A DNA stretch of 64,000 nucleotides, taken from positions 62,001 through 126,000 of the forward strand of contig DXDR01000075.1 of the NCBI GenBank assembly GCA_019115385.1, given 5' to 3'. The position numbers were made by a program, and so were the translations under genes. The notes beneath the pieces were generated by a model. It did not search any database and was not told the origin of the DNA. It was given only the letters and a program-made list of their open reading frames with translations. The stretch is from Candidatus Mediterraneibacter avicola. Its GTDB lineage: Bacteria; Bacillota; Clostridia; Lachnospirales; Lachnospiraceae. This document shows, in pieces, positions 25,178-35,532 of this stretch. Each line of letters opens with the position of its first letter. The stretch's first letter is position 1.

Positions 25178-26585
25178 CCTCTTTCCAGGCTTCCCCGAGA
25201 AGCGCCGCCGCATCCCGGATCGCCTGCTCGCTCATATTTGCATAGCCCAGCAGGACAACGGCGCCATTTTTCTTCTCCGCCGCATCCTGATCCACATAGT
25301 AACCGGATAAGCCGTACACTTTCACTCCCTTTTCCTCCGCCTGCCGGATCAGTTCTTCTTCCGGTCTTCCGTTATGAAAATGCAGCAGGAGATGTACGCC
25401 CGCATTTTCTCCGGAAACCGTAAACTCTGCCTTTATTTCTCTGAGACAGGCAAGAAGCACGTCGTGTCTGTTCTTATAAAGAGCGCGCGTTTTATTGAGA
25501 TGCCGTTCAAAATATCCCTCTTCAATAAATTTCTGAAGGATAAGCTGATCCACTTTAGAAACTGTAGAGCTGATAAAGCCACACCTTTCCCTGTACTTCT
25601 TCAGCACCGGTTCCGGGAGCACCATATAACTCATCCGGATCGCCGGCGCTATAGACTTGGAAAAAGTACCCATGTAGATGACTTTGCCTGCCCCGTCATA
25701 CCCCTGCAGCGCAGGGATCGGCTTTCCTTTGTATCGGAACTCGCTGTCATAGTCGTCCTCGATAATGTACCGTCCTTCCTTTTCACCGGCCCATTTCATG
25801 AGTTCCATACGCCGCTTAAGGGGCATGACGATCCCAAGTGGATACTGGTGAGACGGCATGACGAACGCAATATCAGCCCCGGATCTTCTCAGTTCATCCA
25901 CCCGCATCCCCCTGTCGTCCATATCAACTGTGCACACTTCATAGGACAGATTTTTAAATATCCGGTACGCCTGCCTGTATGTGGGATTTTCAAGGGCAGC
26001 TCTGTGATCTGTTCCCATGGCTGCCGCAAGAAGCATAAGGAGGTAATCGTTTCCTGCCCCCACAACAACCTGTTCGGGGACACAGTTCACCCCTCTGGCC
26101 TGATGCAGATAACTGCAGATGGCGCTTCGCAGGCCGTACTCTCCCTGGGGATCGCCCAGGCGGAACAGTTCCGCCCGGTCATCCATAAGACATTCCCGGG
26201 AAAGTTTTCTCCATATATTGTACGGAAAGCTTTTCAGATCCACGCCGCTGGGCGTAAAGTCATAGGCAAATCTGCGGCTGTTTTCTTCCCGCTTCCCGGA
26301 TTTTGGAGCCGAAGGCGATTTTAACTGATATAAACCGTCAAGCTGGGCGGCATAATACCCCCGGCAGGGTCTGGCCTCGATATACCCCTCCGACAAGAGC
26401 TGTTCATAGGCCATCTCCACGGTACTCCTGCTGACTTCAAGATGGCGGCACAGCGCCCGGGTAGACGGCAGCTTCTCCCCGCTTTGGATGCGCCCCTCCC
26501 GGATCTCATGTTTCATGGTTCTGTAAATCTGCTCGTAAAGAGGAGTTTTTGATTTTGTCTGTAAATGAATGGTCAGCTCATACAT
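25164..26585 (-). CDS. MocR/PdxR-type GntR regulator with aminotransferase domain
   Basis: 473 residues. An N-terminal GntR winged helix (LPSTRALCRHLEVSRSTVEMAY, residues ~40-60) is joined to a fold-type I aminotransferase domain; the PLP lysine is in GTFSKSIAPAIRM and the PLP-Asp in IIEDDYDSEF. Such proteins sense PLP, GABA or amino acids and control nearby genes. No pdx or gab gene is adjacent; glnS lies 9 bases upstream, so it may be read from the glnS promoter. The ribosome site is weak. Confidence 0.88.
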   Translation of the reverse strand: MYELTIHLQTKSKTPLYEQIYRTMKHEIREGRIQSGEKLPSTRALCRHLEVSRSTVEMAYEQLLSEGYIEARPCRGYYAAQLDGLYQLKSPSAPKSGKREENSRRFAYDFTPSGVDLKSFPYNIWRKLSRECLMDDRAELFRLGDPQGEYGLRSAICSYLHQARGVNCVPEQVVVGAGNDYLLMLLAAAMGTDHRAALENPTYRQAYRIFKNLSYEVCTVDMDDRGMRVDELRRSGADIAFVMPSHQYPLGIVMPLKRRMELMKWAGEKEGRYIIEDDYDSEFRYKGKPIPALQGYDGAGKVIYMGTFSKSIAPAIRMSYMVLPEPVLKKYRERCGFISSTVSKVDQLILQKFIEEGYFERHLNKTRALYKNRHDVLLACLREIKAEFTVSGENAGVHLLLHFHNGRPEEELIRQAEEKGVKVYGLSGYYVDQDAAEKKNGAVVLLGYANMSEQAIRDAAALLGEAWKEEKER

Positions 26586-26594
26586 ATCCGTCAG

Positions 26595-28265
26595 TTATTG
26601 TTTCGGAAGCCTGAAGGAACTTTTCAGCGATACGATCCGGTTAAATACAAGGTGCTCCGGTCTGGAATCCCTCGCGTCGATACAGAAATATCCGTTGCGC
26701 ACAAACTGGAAGCTGTCGTATGCCTGCGCCCCCTCAAAACTGGGCTCCACGAATGCCTCTTTGATTACCTTCAGCGAGTTCGGATTCAGGTTCAGAGATC
26801 CGTCCTCTTTATTGTAAACCCCTTTTTCCTCGTCGATCAGGTTTTCATACAGCCGTACTTCCGCCTTTTGAGCATAAGGCGCCGGAACCCAGTGGATGGT
26901 CCCTTTCACCTTTCTTCCGGTAAATCCGCTTCCGGCCTTCGTCTCCGGGTCATAGGTGCAGTGTATTTCAGTAATCTTCCCGTCATCGTCCTTAACATAA
27001 CTTACACATTTCACGAAATATGCATGCATCAGGCGCACTTCATTGCCCGGGAACAGACGGAAATACTTTTTCGGAGGTTCCTCCATGAAGTCCTCTCTCT
27101 CAATATAAAGTTCCCGGCAAAACGGAACTTTTCTTGTCCCAAGAGCTTCATTTTCCAGATTATTCGCCACGTCCAGGTACTCCACCTGACCCTCCGGATA
27201 ATTGTCGATCACCAGTTTGATCGGATCGAGCACCGCCATCATCCTTGTTCTTTTCATCTTCAGGTCTTCCCTGATGCAGTACTCGAGCATCGCGTAGTCC
27301 ACCGAGCTCTGTGCTTTAGATACGCCGCACAGATCGATAAACATTTTGATAGACTCGGGAGTAAATCCTCTTCGCCTGAGCGCCGCGATCGACACAAGAC
27401 GGGGATCGTCCCAGCCGTCCACAATGCCGTCCTCCACCAGCTTCTTGATATAGCGCTTGCCTGTGACCACATTGGTCAGGTACAGTTTTGCAAATTCGAT
27501 CTGTCTGGGCGGCTGTGCGAACCCGCACTCCCGTACGACCCAGTCATAGAGAGGGCGGTGATCCTCAAACTCAAGAGTGCATATGGAATGGGTAATTCCC
27601 TCTATGGCATCCTCAATGGGATGCGCGAAGTCATACATAGGATAAATACACCACTTGTCCCCTGTATTGTTATGGGACATATGAGCCACACGGTAGATGA
27701 CCGGATCCCTCATGTTTATATTCGGGGACGCCATGTCGATCTTAGCCCGGAGCACTTTTTCTCCATCTTTGTATTTTCCGTTTTTCATCTCCTCAAAAAG
27801 GGTGAGATTCTCCTCCACAGTACGGTTTCTGTACGGACTTTCCCTGCCCGGCTCCTTCAGGGTGCCTCTGTACTCCCGCATCTCCTCCGCAGAAAGATCG
27901 CAGACAAAAGCTTTGCCCTTTTTGATCAGTTTTACTGCGCACTCGTACATCTGATCAAAATAGTCCGACGCAAAATAGAGATGCTCGCCCCAGTCTGCCC
28001 CCAGCCACTGGATGTCTTCTTTGATGGAATCAACAAACTCCATCTTTTCTTTGGTAGGATTGGTATCGTCAAACCGCATATGGAAAGTACCGCCGTACTT
28101 CTGCGCCAGTCCGTAATTTAAAAGAATAGACTTCGCATGGCCGATGTGAAGATACCCGTTCGGTTCGGGCGGGAAACGCGTGCATACATGGTCGTACACT
28201 CCTTCCGCCAGATCCTTATCTATTTCCTGTTCGATAAAATTTTTTGAAACAGCCCCGTTTTCCAT
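26595..28265 (-). CDS. glnS: Glutaminyl-tRNA synthetase
   Basis: 556 residues from ATG 28265 ([10 protein letters not shown]), because GAGGAGG lies 5 bases before it; an in-frame ATG six codons earlier is upstream of that site. Class Ic synthetase: [15 protein letters not shown] carries HIGH, and [10 protein letters not shown] the acceptor-stem contact. The second signature, usually MSKRKL, reads [12 protein letters not shown] here, keeping only the Lys-Arg pair, then [12 protein letters not shown]. Length and the C-terminal anticodon-binding beta barrels are normal. GlnRS in clostridia is usually regarded as an acquired alternative to Glu-tRNA amidation. Confidence 0.95.
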   Translation of the reverse strand: MENGAVSKNFIEQEIDKDLAEGVYDHVCTRFPPEPNGYLHIGHAKSILLNYGLAQKYGGTFHMRFDDTNPTKEKMEFVDSIKEDIQWLGADWGEHLYFASDYFDQMYECAVKLIKKGKAFVCDLSAEEMREYRGTLKEPGRESPYRNRTVEENLTLFEEMKNGKYKDGEKVLRAKIDMASPNINMRDPVIYRVAHMSHNNTGDKWCIYPMYDFAHPIEDAIEGITHSICTLEFEDHRPLYDWVVRECGFAQPPRQIEFAKLYLTNVVTGKRYIKKLVEDGIVDGWDDPRLVSIAALRRRGFTPESIKMFIDLCGVSKAQSSVDYAMLEYCIREDLKMKRTRMMAVLDPIKLVIDNYPEGQVEYLDVANNLENEALGTRKVPFCRELYIEREDFMEEPPKKYFRLFPGNEVRLMHAYFVKCVSYVKDDDGKITEIHCTYDPETKAGSGFTGRKVKGTIHWVPAPYAQKAEVRLYENLIDEEKGVYNKEDGSLNLNPNSLKVIKEAFVEPSFEGAQAYDSFQFVRNGYFCIDARDSRPEHLVFNRIVSLKSSFRLPKQ

Positions 28266-28351
28266 TGTTTCCTCCTCTGTCACTCATTTCATTCATTCAG
28301 GTTATATTACCACAAATCACAGGCATCCACAAGAGCCACTCTCGCCCTCCT

Positions 28352-28684
28352 TCATGTCTGTACAAAATATCTTCCGATATTTGAAAGAAGCTTTGCGAAG
28401 TACAGGCACAGTATGGGATCGGCGTCGGGATGGCTCTCTCTCACGTCATAATCCTGCACGCCGATGAGCATGGCATGTGAAGCCTTCCAGTCTCTTTCCA
28501 AAATCGATACAATGTCCTCCGTGTCATCGCTTCCCACACAGATAAATATTTCGATATTATTCTTCATTGTATCGAAATATCTGTAGAAATACGGAAGTTC
28601 CCCTTTCTCCATAACTGCGATAAAATCCGTCATCTTCTCCAGTTCGTCTCTTAAGTTTTTCAGTTCCTCTTTTCCTATTCTCAT
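28352..28684 (-). CDS. Hypothetical protein
   Basis: 110 residues, acidic, with an N-terminal helix (KEELKNLRDELEKMTDFIAVM), then alpha/beta-like sequence (IEIFICVGSDDTEDIV). No signal, span or known motif. The ribosome site is modest (GAGGGCGG). The frame is clean and codon use matches its neighbours. Single gene between glnS and tRNA-Thr. Confidence 0.6.
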   Translation of the reverse strand: MRIGKEELKNLRDELEKMTDFIAVMEKGELPYFYRYFDTMKNNIEIFICVGSDDTEDIVSILERDWKASHAMLIGVQDYDVRESHPDADPILCLYFAKLLSNIGRYFVQT

Positions 28685-28788
28685 TATCCGCCCTCTGACC
28701 TGCGCCGAGAATACACCACATTGTTTTCACAGTATATCACAGCGGTGGGCGGGCCAAGAAAAATGCCTTAATTTATTGCATTTTTCTA

Positions 28789-28818
28789 TTGACAATATTA
28801 CAAATTGTAGTGTATATT
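28789..28818 (+). promoter_or_regulatory. Promoter of tRNA-Thr
   Basis: Consensus TTGACA (28789-28794), 18 bases, TATATT (28813-28818), about 28 bases before the tRNA. Confidence 0.7.
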
Positions 28819-28846
28819 ATGTCTTGCGTATAAAAATAACGCATAA

Positions 28847-28919
28847 GCTGTCTTGGCGCAGTCGGTAGCGCGTCGCCTTGGTAAGGCGGAGGTCGGGGGT
28901 TCAAGTCCCCTAGACAGCT
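28847..28919 (+). tRNA. tRNA-Thr (GGT)
   Basis: Full cloverleaf: acceptor GCTGTCT/AGACAGC, D-arm GCGC/GCGC, anticodon stem TCGCC/GGCGG around loop TTGGTAA (anticodon GGT), T-arm GGGGG/CCCCT with TTCAAGT. CCA is not encoded. A T-rich stretch follows that can end transcription. Confidence 0.95.
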
Positions 28920-28927
28920 TTCTTTTT

Positions 28928-29374
28928 TTACATTTTTTCAGAATCCAGCAGGATGGTAAACGGTCCGTCGTTGATCAGGCCAACCTCCATTTCCGCCCCG
29001 AATATCCCAGTCTGTACCTCCGGTACAGATTTTTTGCATTCATCTATAATATAACGGTACAGAGCCTCTGCCCTGTCCGGCGCCCCGGCCTCAGTAAAGC
29101 TGGGCCTGTTCCCCTTTCTGCAGTTTGCGTAAAGAGTAAACTGGGACACAAGAAGAAGGCTTCCTCCCACATCCGCAAGAGACAGATTGGTCTTGCCGTT
29201 CTCATCTTCAAAAATCCTCAGTCCGATCATCTTCTTGACCAGTTTATCCGCCACGGTTTCCGTATCTGTATCCGACACACCGATCAGCACCAAATATCCC
29301 TTTTTGATGCTGCCCACGCTTTCTCCGTTTACCTGGACGGACGCCTGTTTTACTCTCTGTATTACAAATCTCAT
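28928..29374 (-). CDS. dtd: D-aminoacyl-tRNA deacylase
   Basis: 148 residues from ATG 29374 ([12 protein letters not shown]), with AGGAG upstream. Removes D-amino acids (and Gly from tRNA-Ala) from mischarged tRNA. Signature motifs: [10 protein letters not shown] with the catalytic Ser-Gln, and the C-terminal [11 protein letters not shown], the Gly-cis-Pro-type motif. Length is typical (~150). It follows sigH by 17 bases and ends 9 bases from the convergent tRNA-Thr. Confidence 0.95.
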   Translation of the reverse strand: MRFVIQRVKQASVQVNGESVGSIKKGYLVLIGVSDTDTETVADKLVKKMIGLRIFEDENGKTNLSLADVGGSLLLVSQFTLYANCRKGNRPSFTEAGAPDRAEALYRYIIDECKKSVPEVQTGIFGAEMEVGLINDGPFTILLDSEKM

Positions 29375-29391
29375 TTTTACTCCTGTCTGCA

Positions 29392-30012
29392 CTATTTTGT
29401 TCTGTTCATCATTTTCTCTGCCTTACCTTTGATCCTCTGCAGCGCATTGTCGATGGACTTCGGGCTTTTCCCCAGCAATTCTGCGATCTGCCTGTAATCC
29501 GTTCCCTGCAAATGAAGGGAAAGGACGCGGTTTTCCATCGGGCTGAGTTTTTCTTTCAGCTGCTCTACAAAAGCTTCCGTGTATTCTTTTCCGAAGTAAA
29601 GCGCCTCTGGATTGGTCTCCTGCTCCGGCTCGATGGTGTCGATAAGAGGCATCTTCCTCCCATTTTTCTGTACTTCGCTCTCCTCGTACAGCGAAATATA
29701 GGAGTTAAGCGGAAAATGTTTTTTTCGTTTTGAGGCTTCGATCGCGCTGTACATCTGTCTGGACACACATAGTTCGGCAAAACTCTGAAAGGACGCGCCC
29801 TGTTCCTCCTTAAAATCGCGGACGGCCTTGATCAGCCCGATCATTCCCTCCTGGATCAGGTCTTCGTTTTCCCCGCCCAGGAGATACATGGCTCTGGCTT
29901 TTTTTCTGACCATGGATTTATATTTCACCATAATAAAATCCATCACGCCCTGATCGCCGCCGCGCAGCCTGCTGATAAGCTCTTCGTCGGTCATTCTCTC
30001 ATAACTGTTCAT
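29392..30012 (-). CDS. sigH: RNA polymerase sporulation sigma-H factor
   Basis: 206 residues, sigma-70 group 3. Region 2 includes [20 protein letters not shown] and the -10 contact helix [21 protein letters not shown]. Region 4 has [27 protein letters not shown]. It directs early sporulation genes. The block cysS-mrnC-rlmB-sigH is the conserved Firmicutes order. The start has only a modest ribosome site (GACAGG). Confidence 0.93.
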   Translation of the reverse strand: MNSYERMTDEELISRLRGGDQGVMDFIMVKYKSMVRKKARAMYLLGGENEDLIQEGMIGLIKAVRDFKEEQGASFQSFAELCVSRQMYSAIEASKRKKHFPLNSYISLYEESEVQKNGRKMPLIDTIEPEQETNPEALYFGKEYTEAFVEQLKEKLSPMENRVLSLHLQGTDYRQIAELLGKSPKSIDNALQRIKGKAEKMMNRTK

Positions 30013-30079
30013 AATTTAAACCTGTCACCTTCTCAAAGTCAGCTTCTGATACAAATGGAACTTTCGGGATTCTCCGGGT

Positions 30080-30859
30080 CTACTTGACAGACATTCTCTG
30101 ACGTACGATCTCGTATGCAAGAACTCCTGCAGCCACTGATGCATTCAGAGAATTTATCTCCCCTTTCATGGGTATTCCGGCAGTAAAATCACAGTTTTCT
30201 TTTACAAGCCTGCTGACGCCTTCGCCTTCGCTGCCTATTACCAGTCCAATGGGACCTGTCATATTCGTTTCATACATGAGGGCGCCGTCCATATCTGCAC
30301 AGACAAACCAGAGTCCCTTCTGTTTCAGTTCTTTCATGGTATTTACAAGATTCGTGACTTTTGCCACCGGGGTATAATTCAATGCTCCGGCCGATGTCTT
30401 CGCAACTACGGCCGTAAGTCCCGCCGCTCTCCTTTTCGGGATAATTACCCCGTGGGCGCCTGCAAGATTGGCTGTACGGATTATAGCCCCCAGATTATGT
30501 GGGTCTTCAATCCCGTCCAGAAGAATCAGAAAAGGGTCTTCCCCTCTCTTTTCGGCCAGTTCCAGCATGTCTCCAATATCCCGGTACTCATATGCGGCGG
30601 CAAAAGCCACCACACCCTGATGCCTGCCCGTCTCTGAAAGGCGGGCGAGCCGTTCTTTATCAACAAAATTCAGTATGGCGCCGTGCTTTTTTGCCTCGCG
30701 CACGATTGTTCGGACAGGTCCGTCCTGACACCCGTCGAGAACAAACAGTTTGTCGATCGGCCTGCCGGAGCGGAACGCCTCCAGCACGGCATTTCGCCCT
30801 TCTATGACAAGGCTGTCAGCCGTTTCTGCCTGGTTATATCTCTCATTTCTTTCCTGCAT
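30080..30859 (-). CDS. rlmB: 23S rRNA (guanosine-2'-O)-methyltransferase RlmB
   Basis: 259 residues of the SpoU/TrmH family. An N-terminal substrate-binding domain (VIEGRNAVLEAFRSGRPIDK) precedes a knotted SAM-binding domain with DPHNLGAIIRTA, GLVIGSEGEGVS and SLNASVAAGVLAYE. It probably methylates G2251 of 23S rRNA. It overlaps the end of mrnC by 17 bases, so translation is coupled. Confidence 0.93.
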   Translation of the reverse strand: MQERNERYNQAETADSLVIEGRNAVLEAFRSGRPIDKLFVLDGCQDGPVRTIVREAKKHGAILNFVDKERLARLSETGRHQGVVAFAAAYEYRDIGDMLELAEKRGEDPFLILLDGIEDPHNLGAIIRTANLAGAHGVIIPKRRAAGLTAVVAKTSAGALNYTPVAKVTNLVNTMKELKQKGLWFVCADMDGALMYETNMTGPIGLVIGSEGEGVSRLVKENCDFTAGIPMKGEINSLNASVAAGVLAYEIVRQRMSVK

Positions 30860-31361
30860 CTTCTACTCCCTTTTCCGCCGGTTTTTCCTGTGCTCCCTTT
30901 TTACTTTCTCCGTTCTCTCCGTCCTCTTCCATGCTGGCAAGCCCGATTGAAATAAGCTGTGTCAGGCGTTCGTATCTGTGTTCCAGATAAAGAAAGCCGA
31001 TCAGCGCCTCAAATCCGGTCGCCCTCCGGTAGTCTGTAATAGACTGGTTCTTTGCTGCGGAAACACTCTTTACATTTCTTCCCCGCCTGTATACTGCGTG
31101 TTCCTCCGGGGTCAGATGTTCCTGCATCGCACGCATCATAAATGACTGAGACGACGCCTGGACATAATGGCTTGTCTCTTCATGGAGCTTATGCACCTGG
31201 CGGCTGCCGCGGGCAGCGACTCTTGTTTTGATCACAAGATCAAAAACACAGTCGCCGATATATGCCAGCGCCAGCGGAGAATATTCCTTTGTGTCTTTTT
31301 TTTCGGTTCCCGGCATAGTCCCGATATAATAATCCAACCCGTGTTCTATGCTCTTTTCCAT
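30843..31361 (-). CDS. mrnC: Mini-ribonuclease III
   Basis: 172 residues; RNase III catalytic domain without the double-stranded RNA-binding domain. Signature: [20 protein letters not shown], with the acidic residues of the active site, and [19 protein letters not shown]. It matures 23S rRNA ends in Firmicutes. A Lys/Glu/Gly-rich tail of about 25 residues is extra. It overlaps cysS by 16 bases at its start and rlmB by 17 at its end. Confidence 0.92.
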   Translation of the reverse strand: MEKSIEHGLDYYIGTMPGTEKKDTKEYSPLALAYIGDCVFDLVIKTRVAARGSRQVHKLHEETSHYVQASSQSFMMRAMQEHLTPEEHAVYRRGRNVKSVSAAKNQSITDYRRATGFEALIGFLYLEHRYERLTQLISIGLASMEEDGENGESKKGAQEKPAEKGVEDAGKK

Positions 31362-32752
31362 TTTACTCCTTCTCTTGTATCCTCAAGGATAATACCCTTT
31401 GCAAGAAGTTCTTCTCTGATAGCGTCCGCCCTGGCAAAATTTTTCTCTTTCCGGGCCGCCTGGCGTTCTTCGATCAGGGCCTCGATATCAGCGTCCAGCA
31501 TTTCTTCCTTTCTGTCCACGATGATCCCCAGCACATCTGTAAGCGTGGACAGGCGTCCATACAGACGCTCCAGGAATTCTTTTGAGCTGTCCTGTCCTAC
31601 ATTTGTGTTGATATATTTCACATAGTCAAATACAGCCGCTATGGCATCCGCCGTATTGAAATCGTCATCCATTGCCTTTTCAAAGGACGCCGCATACTGT
31701 GAAGATGCCTCATATTTTTGCCTTTCTTCCTCTGTCATAGTTACTGTTTTTGCACTGCCCATAAGGAATTTCAGGTTTTCTGCAGCGGTTACGATCCGGT
31801 TCAGCCCGTTCTTTGCAGCCTCCATCAGTTCCGCACTGAAGTTGAGGGGACTTCTGTAGTGAGCGCTGAGCATGAAGAACCGCAGCACCTGCAGGTCATA
31901 TTTCTCGCTGATCTCTCTGACGGTAAAGAAATTTCCCAGAGACTTTGACATTTTCCGGTTATCAATATTCAGGAAGCCATTGTGCATCCAGTATTTTGCA
32001 AATTCCTTTCCGTTTGCCGCCTCGCTCTGGGCGATCTCATTCTCATGATGCGGAAAGATCAGATCCTCCCCGCCGGCATGGATGTCAATCTGCTCGCCCA
32101 GATATTTCTTTGACATCTCAGAGCACTCGATGTGCCAGCCCGGACGGCCGTCGCTCCACGGAGACTCCCAGGCGGGCTCCCCCTCTTTTTTCGGTTTCCA
32201 GAGCACAAAATCAAGAGGATCTTCCTTCTCATCCTCTCCCGTCACAAGAAGGGAGCGTCCGCCTGACTGAAGATCGTCCAGATTTTTGTGGGAAAGCTTT
32301 CCATAATCTTTAAACTTTCTCGTCCGGTAATAGACTGTGCCGTTCTTTTCGTAGGCGTATCCTTTGTCTATAAGAGACTGTATCATATCCACCATGCCGC
32401 AGATCTCTTCTGTCGCCAGAGGATGTTTTGTAGCCGGTTTTACATTCAGCCCTTCCATATCTTTTTTGCACTCTGCAATATAACGTTTGGAAATCTCTTC
32501 CGCTGTAACCCCTTCTTCAATCGCCTTCTTAATGATCTTATCATCAACATCTGTGAAATTGGAAACATAATTGACGTCATAGCCCTTGTACTCAAAATAT
32601 CTCCTGACCGTGTCAAATACGATCATCGGGCGGGCATTTCCGATATGGATAAAATTGTATACCGTAGGCCCGCACACATACATTTTTACTTTTCCCTCTT
32701 CAAGGGGAACAAATTCTTCCTTTGATTTTGACAGTGTGTTATAAATCTTCAT
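31346..32752 (-). CDS. cysS: Cysteinyl-tRNA synthetase
   Basis: 468 residues, class Ia. HIGH appears as FIHIGNARP with the zinc Cys in [10 protein letters not shown]; further zinc ligands are in [10 protein letters not shown] and [17 protein letters not shown] appears as [11 protein letters not shown]. It charges tRNA-Cys. A GGAGAAGCAG site precedes the ATG, which lies within the end of cysE (14-base overlap). Controlled with cysE by the T-box at 33474-33721. Confidence 0.97.
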   Translation of the reverse strand: MKIYNTLSKSKEEFVPLEEGKVKMYVCGPTVYNFIHIGNARPMIVFDTVRRYFEYKGYDVNYVSNFTDVDDKIIKKAIEEGVTAEEISKRYIAECKKDMEGLNVKPATKHPLATEEICGMVDMIQSLIDKGYAYEKNGTVYYRTRKFKDYGKLSHKNLDDLQSGGRSLLVTGEDEKEDPLDFVLWKPKKEGEPAWESPWSDGRPGWHIECSEMSKKYLGEQIDIHAGGEDLIFPHHENEIAQSEAANGKEFAKYWMHNGFLNIDNRKMSKSLGNFFTVREISEKYDLQVLRFFMLSAHYRSPLNFSAELMEAAKNGLNRIVTAAENLKFLMGSAKTVTMTEEERQKYEASSQYAASFEKAMDDDFNTADAIAAVFDYVKYINTNVGQDSSKEFLERLYGRLSTLTDVLGIIVDRKEEMLDADIEALIEERQAARKEKNFARADAIREELLAKGIILEDTREGVKWKRA

Positions 32753-33425
32753 CTGCTTCTCCTTCCTTCTCTATACATCTCATATTTTTTATCAGTCTCC
32801 TGAGCTGGCTGTGAAGCCTGATATTCTCCTGCTGGAGTTTTCTGATATCATTCAGTACCGGATCCGGAAGATGGATCTGATCCAGGTCGGAGCGCGGTAT
32901 CTTTTTATTATCCATCCTGACGATCCTGCCCGGCACGCCGACTACTGTACAGTTTGGCGGCACTTCCTCGAGCACCACGGAGCCGGCGCCGATCTTTGAG
33001 TTTTCCCCGATCGTAAATGACCCCAGGATCTTCGCACCAGCGCTTACCATAACATTATCTTCCAGGGTAGGGTGACGCTTTCCCTTCTCCTTTCCGGTCC
33101 CCCCAAGTGTCACCCCCTGATAAAGCGTCACGTTATTGCCGATCACTGCGGTTTCTCCGATGATTACGCCGCTTCCGTGGTCGATAAACAGCCCTTTTCC
33201 GATCGTAGCGCCGGGATGGATCTCTATTCCCGTCTTTCTTGCCGCTCTCTGGGATATCCACCTGGCAAGGAAATAATGCTTTTTCAGATATAGTTTATGG
33301 GCCAGCCTGTACTTCAGGATCACGCGAAAGCTGGGATATAGAAAAACTTCCATATTGGATCTGATCGCAGGATCCCGTTCCCGGACGACCTGTATCTCTT
33401 CTCGTATATAAGATATGATTCCCAT
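32739..33425 (-). CDS. cysE: Serine O-acetyltransferase
   Basis: 228 residues from ATG 33425 ([11 protein letters not shown]), with GAGGAG upstream. A longer frame would start inside the T-box terminator. The left-handed beta-helix shows hexapeptide repeats ([46 protein letters not shown]). Catalytic His in IDHGSG. It makes O-acetylserine, the substrate of the CysK encoded at 52.8 kb. The ~40-residue C-terminal helix ([19 protein letters not shown]) is coiled-coil-like and longer than usual. Confidence 0.95.
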   Translation of the reverse strand: MGIISYIREEIQVVRERDPAIRSNMEVFLYPSFRVILKYRLAHKLYLKKHYFLARWISQRAARKTGIEIHPGATIGKGLFIDHGSGVIIGETAVIGNNVTLYQGVTLGGTGKEKGKRHPTLEDNVMVSAGAKILGSFTIGENSKIGAGSVVLEEVPPNCTVVGVPGRIVRMDNKKIPRSDLDQIHLPDPVLNDIRKLQQENIRLHSQLRRLIKNMRCIEKEGEADEDL

Positions 33426-33473
33426 CTTCTTCTCCTCACAGTCATCAAGGTGGACCCGAAAGTCCTCCAAGAA

Positions 33474-33721
33474 AATCAAAAACTCCGCCTCTGGCTAGAG
33501 ACGAAGTTATATCCGCGGTTCCACTCTAATAAAAGAATTTAATCTTTCACTCAAAAGCATGTAACGTATGCCAAACGTGCCCTGCTACTTATTTCACGGA
33601 GCCGGCTCCCGGATGCACTTCACATATCCCCGTCTCAGGAAAGCTTACAGCCGGCGGCTTTCCCTCTCTGTGAGCGGCAGATCTGCTACTCTTTCCGTTC
33701 CTTGCCTTTCTATATAATACA
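33474..33721 (-). promoter_or_regulatory. T-box riboswitch (tRNA-Cys) controlling cysE-cysS
   Basis: On the minus strand the leader holds the T-box core TGGAACCGCGG (33513-33523), which pairs with the tRNA acceptor end. A terminator follows: 11-bp stem at 33482-33492/33497-33507, loop GGCT, T-rich tail at 33474-33481. Upstream, a long stem I includes GTGAAGTGCATCC, in which TGC would be a Cys specifier, consistent with the genes controlled. Uncharged tRNA-Cys would favour the antiterminator. The specifier assignment is inference from alignment by eye. Confidence 0.88.
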
Positions 33722-33727
33722 CACCCT

Positions 33728-33756
33728 ATCTTATGCAACTTTTCCTATTTTGTCAA
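33728..33756 (-). promoter_or_regulatory. Sigma-A promoter of the cysE operon
   Basis: On the minus strand, consensus TTGACA (33751-33756), 17 bases, TAAGAT (33728-33733), directly ahead of the T-box leader. Confidence 0.78.
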
Positions 33757-33820
33757 CCTGTTTTCAAACTCCTGTTTTCAAACTCCTAAGACAACCGTTA
33801 CAGCTGTTTTCTGCCTGCCA

Positions 33821-34960
33821 TCAGACAACTTCATTCAGGAAAACACGGTCAAATTTTGTGATTTTCTCGAGTTCACGCTCCAGCCGCTCTGTCAGGATAA
33901 CGCCCGGCCTTTTCTTGATTTCTTCCAACGGCGTTCTACCGAATAAATACTCTGTCAGTTCAGCCACCGGAAACACCCCCTCTGAATCCTCCGTTTCACT
34001 GACATGAATCTCTTCTTCTCCCGGGCTGCTCTGCAGTTTCCACACGCGGCTGTTCTTTTTGATCAGAGGATCGATCACGGCGAAGGAGCAGTCCACAGTC
34101 TGATCCGGCGAGGAAGTCAACCCGGCCAGGAATTCTGAAAGGCAGATAATCCTTGCCATGATCAGAGGCCGGAAGCCTGTACAGAATGCAGCCGGACTGG
34201 CGTATATTTTTACGGGCCTGCCCGGATCGCCCTGGAGTTCACGTACGGCCTCTGCAAATTTCCATTCATATGCCGGAAGATACAGGGGTTCCCGAATTTC
34301 AAGGCCATCCTCTCCGGCATATGCAAACATGCCCGTGATGTTGCCCTTGTCTTTTATCAGCCTGACGCCGCCGCGCTCGCTCTGCTGCTCCAGGATCATC
34401 GTCCTGTAGTATTCGCTGCTTCGCTCTGCATATATCTGCCATTCCCCCGCAAAATTCCTGTTAAAAAAATCCGCCATCTGCTCTGCCTCCCAGAGCAGTG
34501 CCTCTGAAACTTCAGCCTCCCCTGTCTGACAGATTTGCAGACCAGAGTCCGGTTTCATTTCACCCTGCGCCTGGCTGTAGACAAAGCGGAAATCATAGGG
34601 AGTATATATCGCCTCCGCAGCAGGCATCAGAAATGTAAACGGAACCTTTTTTCCATACATTTCCTGCATACATTCCCGAAGAAGCGCTCCCATATATCCC
34701 CGTCCGCGATACGGACGCTGCGTTGCAACAGCAATGATATAATAAGACGGAACTGTCCTTTTTCCCACGTGTAATTCATATGGATTGAGCTGCAGCATAG
34801 CTCTTATACCGTCATCTTCTTCTATAACAAAGATATGATTGTCACGCGCCTTTACAAAATAGTAATAGTCCAGGAACTCCCGGGTATCTTCGGTAAAGAC
34901 TTCTTCCCAAAGCTTTCTCGTTTTTCCATGTTCCGTCTGTTCCAGCCGGCGAAGGATCAT
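33821..34960 (-). CDS. Eis-like GNAT N-acetyltransferase
   Basis: 379 residues. The N-terminal GNAT domain has the acetyl-CoA loop [16 protein letters not shown] near 80-95 and a second degenerate GNAT region. The C-terminal part resembles the sterol-carrier-like domain of Eis proteins ([16 protein letters not shown] at the end). Such enzymes acetylate amines, but the substrate is unknown. The ATG overlaps the ispF stop as ATGA and is preceded by AAGGGAG. Confidence 0.85.
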   Translation of the reverse strand: MILRRLEQTEHGKTRKLWEEVFTEDTREFLDYYYFVKARDNHIFVIEEDDGIRAMLQLNPYELHVGKRTVPSYYIIAVATQRPYRGRGYMGALLRECMQEMYGKKVPFTFLMPAAEAIYTPYDFRFVYSQAQGEMKPDSGLQICQTGEAEVSEALLWEAEQMADFFNRNFAGEWQIYAERSSEYYRTMILEQQSERGGVRLIKDKGNITGMFAYAGEDGLEIREPLYLPAYEWKFAEAVRELQGDPGRPVKIYASPAAFCTGFRPLIMARIICLSEFLAGLTSSPDQTVDCSFAVIDPLIKKNSRVWKLQSSPGEEEIHVSETEDSEGVFPVAELTEYLFGRTPLEEIKKRPGVILTERLERELEKITKFDRVFLNEVV

Positions 34961-35532
34961 TTTTCAGTCTCCCTTTCATCTTCCGCACAGCCTCCCTGGC
35001 AGCAGCCCGCACATACCCTGCCGGCTTCTGTCATATCTGTGCTGAAATAGTTTACGTATTTTTCAAGCAGACACACCGCCTGCGCAGATATTCCCTCCCC
35101 GGAGCCGGTAAATCCCAGTCCCTCCTCCGTGGTAGCTTTCACGTTCACCTGCTCCATATCAAGCTTCAGCGTGTGGGAAATATTTTTAGTCATCTGCTCA
35201 ATATAGGGACGCATCTTCGGGCGCTGGGCAATGATCGTAGCGTCAATATTCTCGATCACATACCCTTCTCTTTCCAGAAGATCCCCCACAATTTCAAGAA
35301 GTTTACGGCTTGAGATTCCTTTGTAGGCCGGATCCGTATCCGGGAAATGTTTCCCGATATCGCCCAGCCCTGCCGCTCCCAGAAGTGCATCCATGATAGC
35401 ATGCAGCAGTACATCCGCATCGGAGTGTCCCTGAAGTCCTTTTTCAAAAGGAATTTCAACTCCGCCTAAAATCAGTTTTCTGTCCTCAGTCAGCCTGTGG
35501 ACATCATATCCCATACCTATACGCATTGTCAT
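34957..35532 (-). CDS. ispF: 2-C-methyl-D-erythritol 2,4-cyclodiphosphate synthase with Cys-rich tail
   Basis: 191 residues; the normal IspF is about 158. Metal site and signature [17 protein letters not shown] and [20 protein letters not shown], then [20 protein letters not shown] at the usual C-terminus. It forms the cyclic diphosphate in the MEP isoprenoid pathway. An unusual extension of about 30 residues follows, containing CAGCCQGGC, which could bind a metal. It starts in an ATGA overlap with the upstream membrane protein gene. Confidence 0.93.
   Translation of the reverse strand: MTMRIGMGYDVHRLTEDRKLILGGVEIPFEKGLQGHSDADVLLHAIMDALLGAAGLGDIGKHFPDTDPAYKGISSRKLLEIVGDLLEREGYVIENIDATIIAQRPKMRPYIEQMTKNISHTLKLDMEQVNVKATTEEGLGFTGSGEGISAQAVCLLEKYVNYFSTDMTEAGRVCAGCCQGGCAEDERETEK

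Noticed and set aside
26565-28121. 518-residue plus-strand frame
   Set aside because: Antisense of glnS; long only because of codon bias in the real gene.
32739-33479. 18-residue N-terminal extension of CysE
   Set aside because: The extension would be coded inside the T-box terminator; the GAGGAG site favours ATG 33425.
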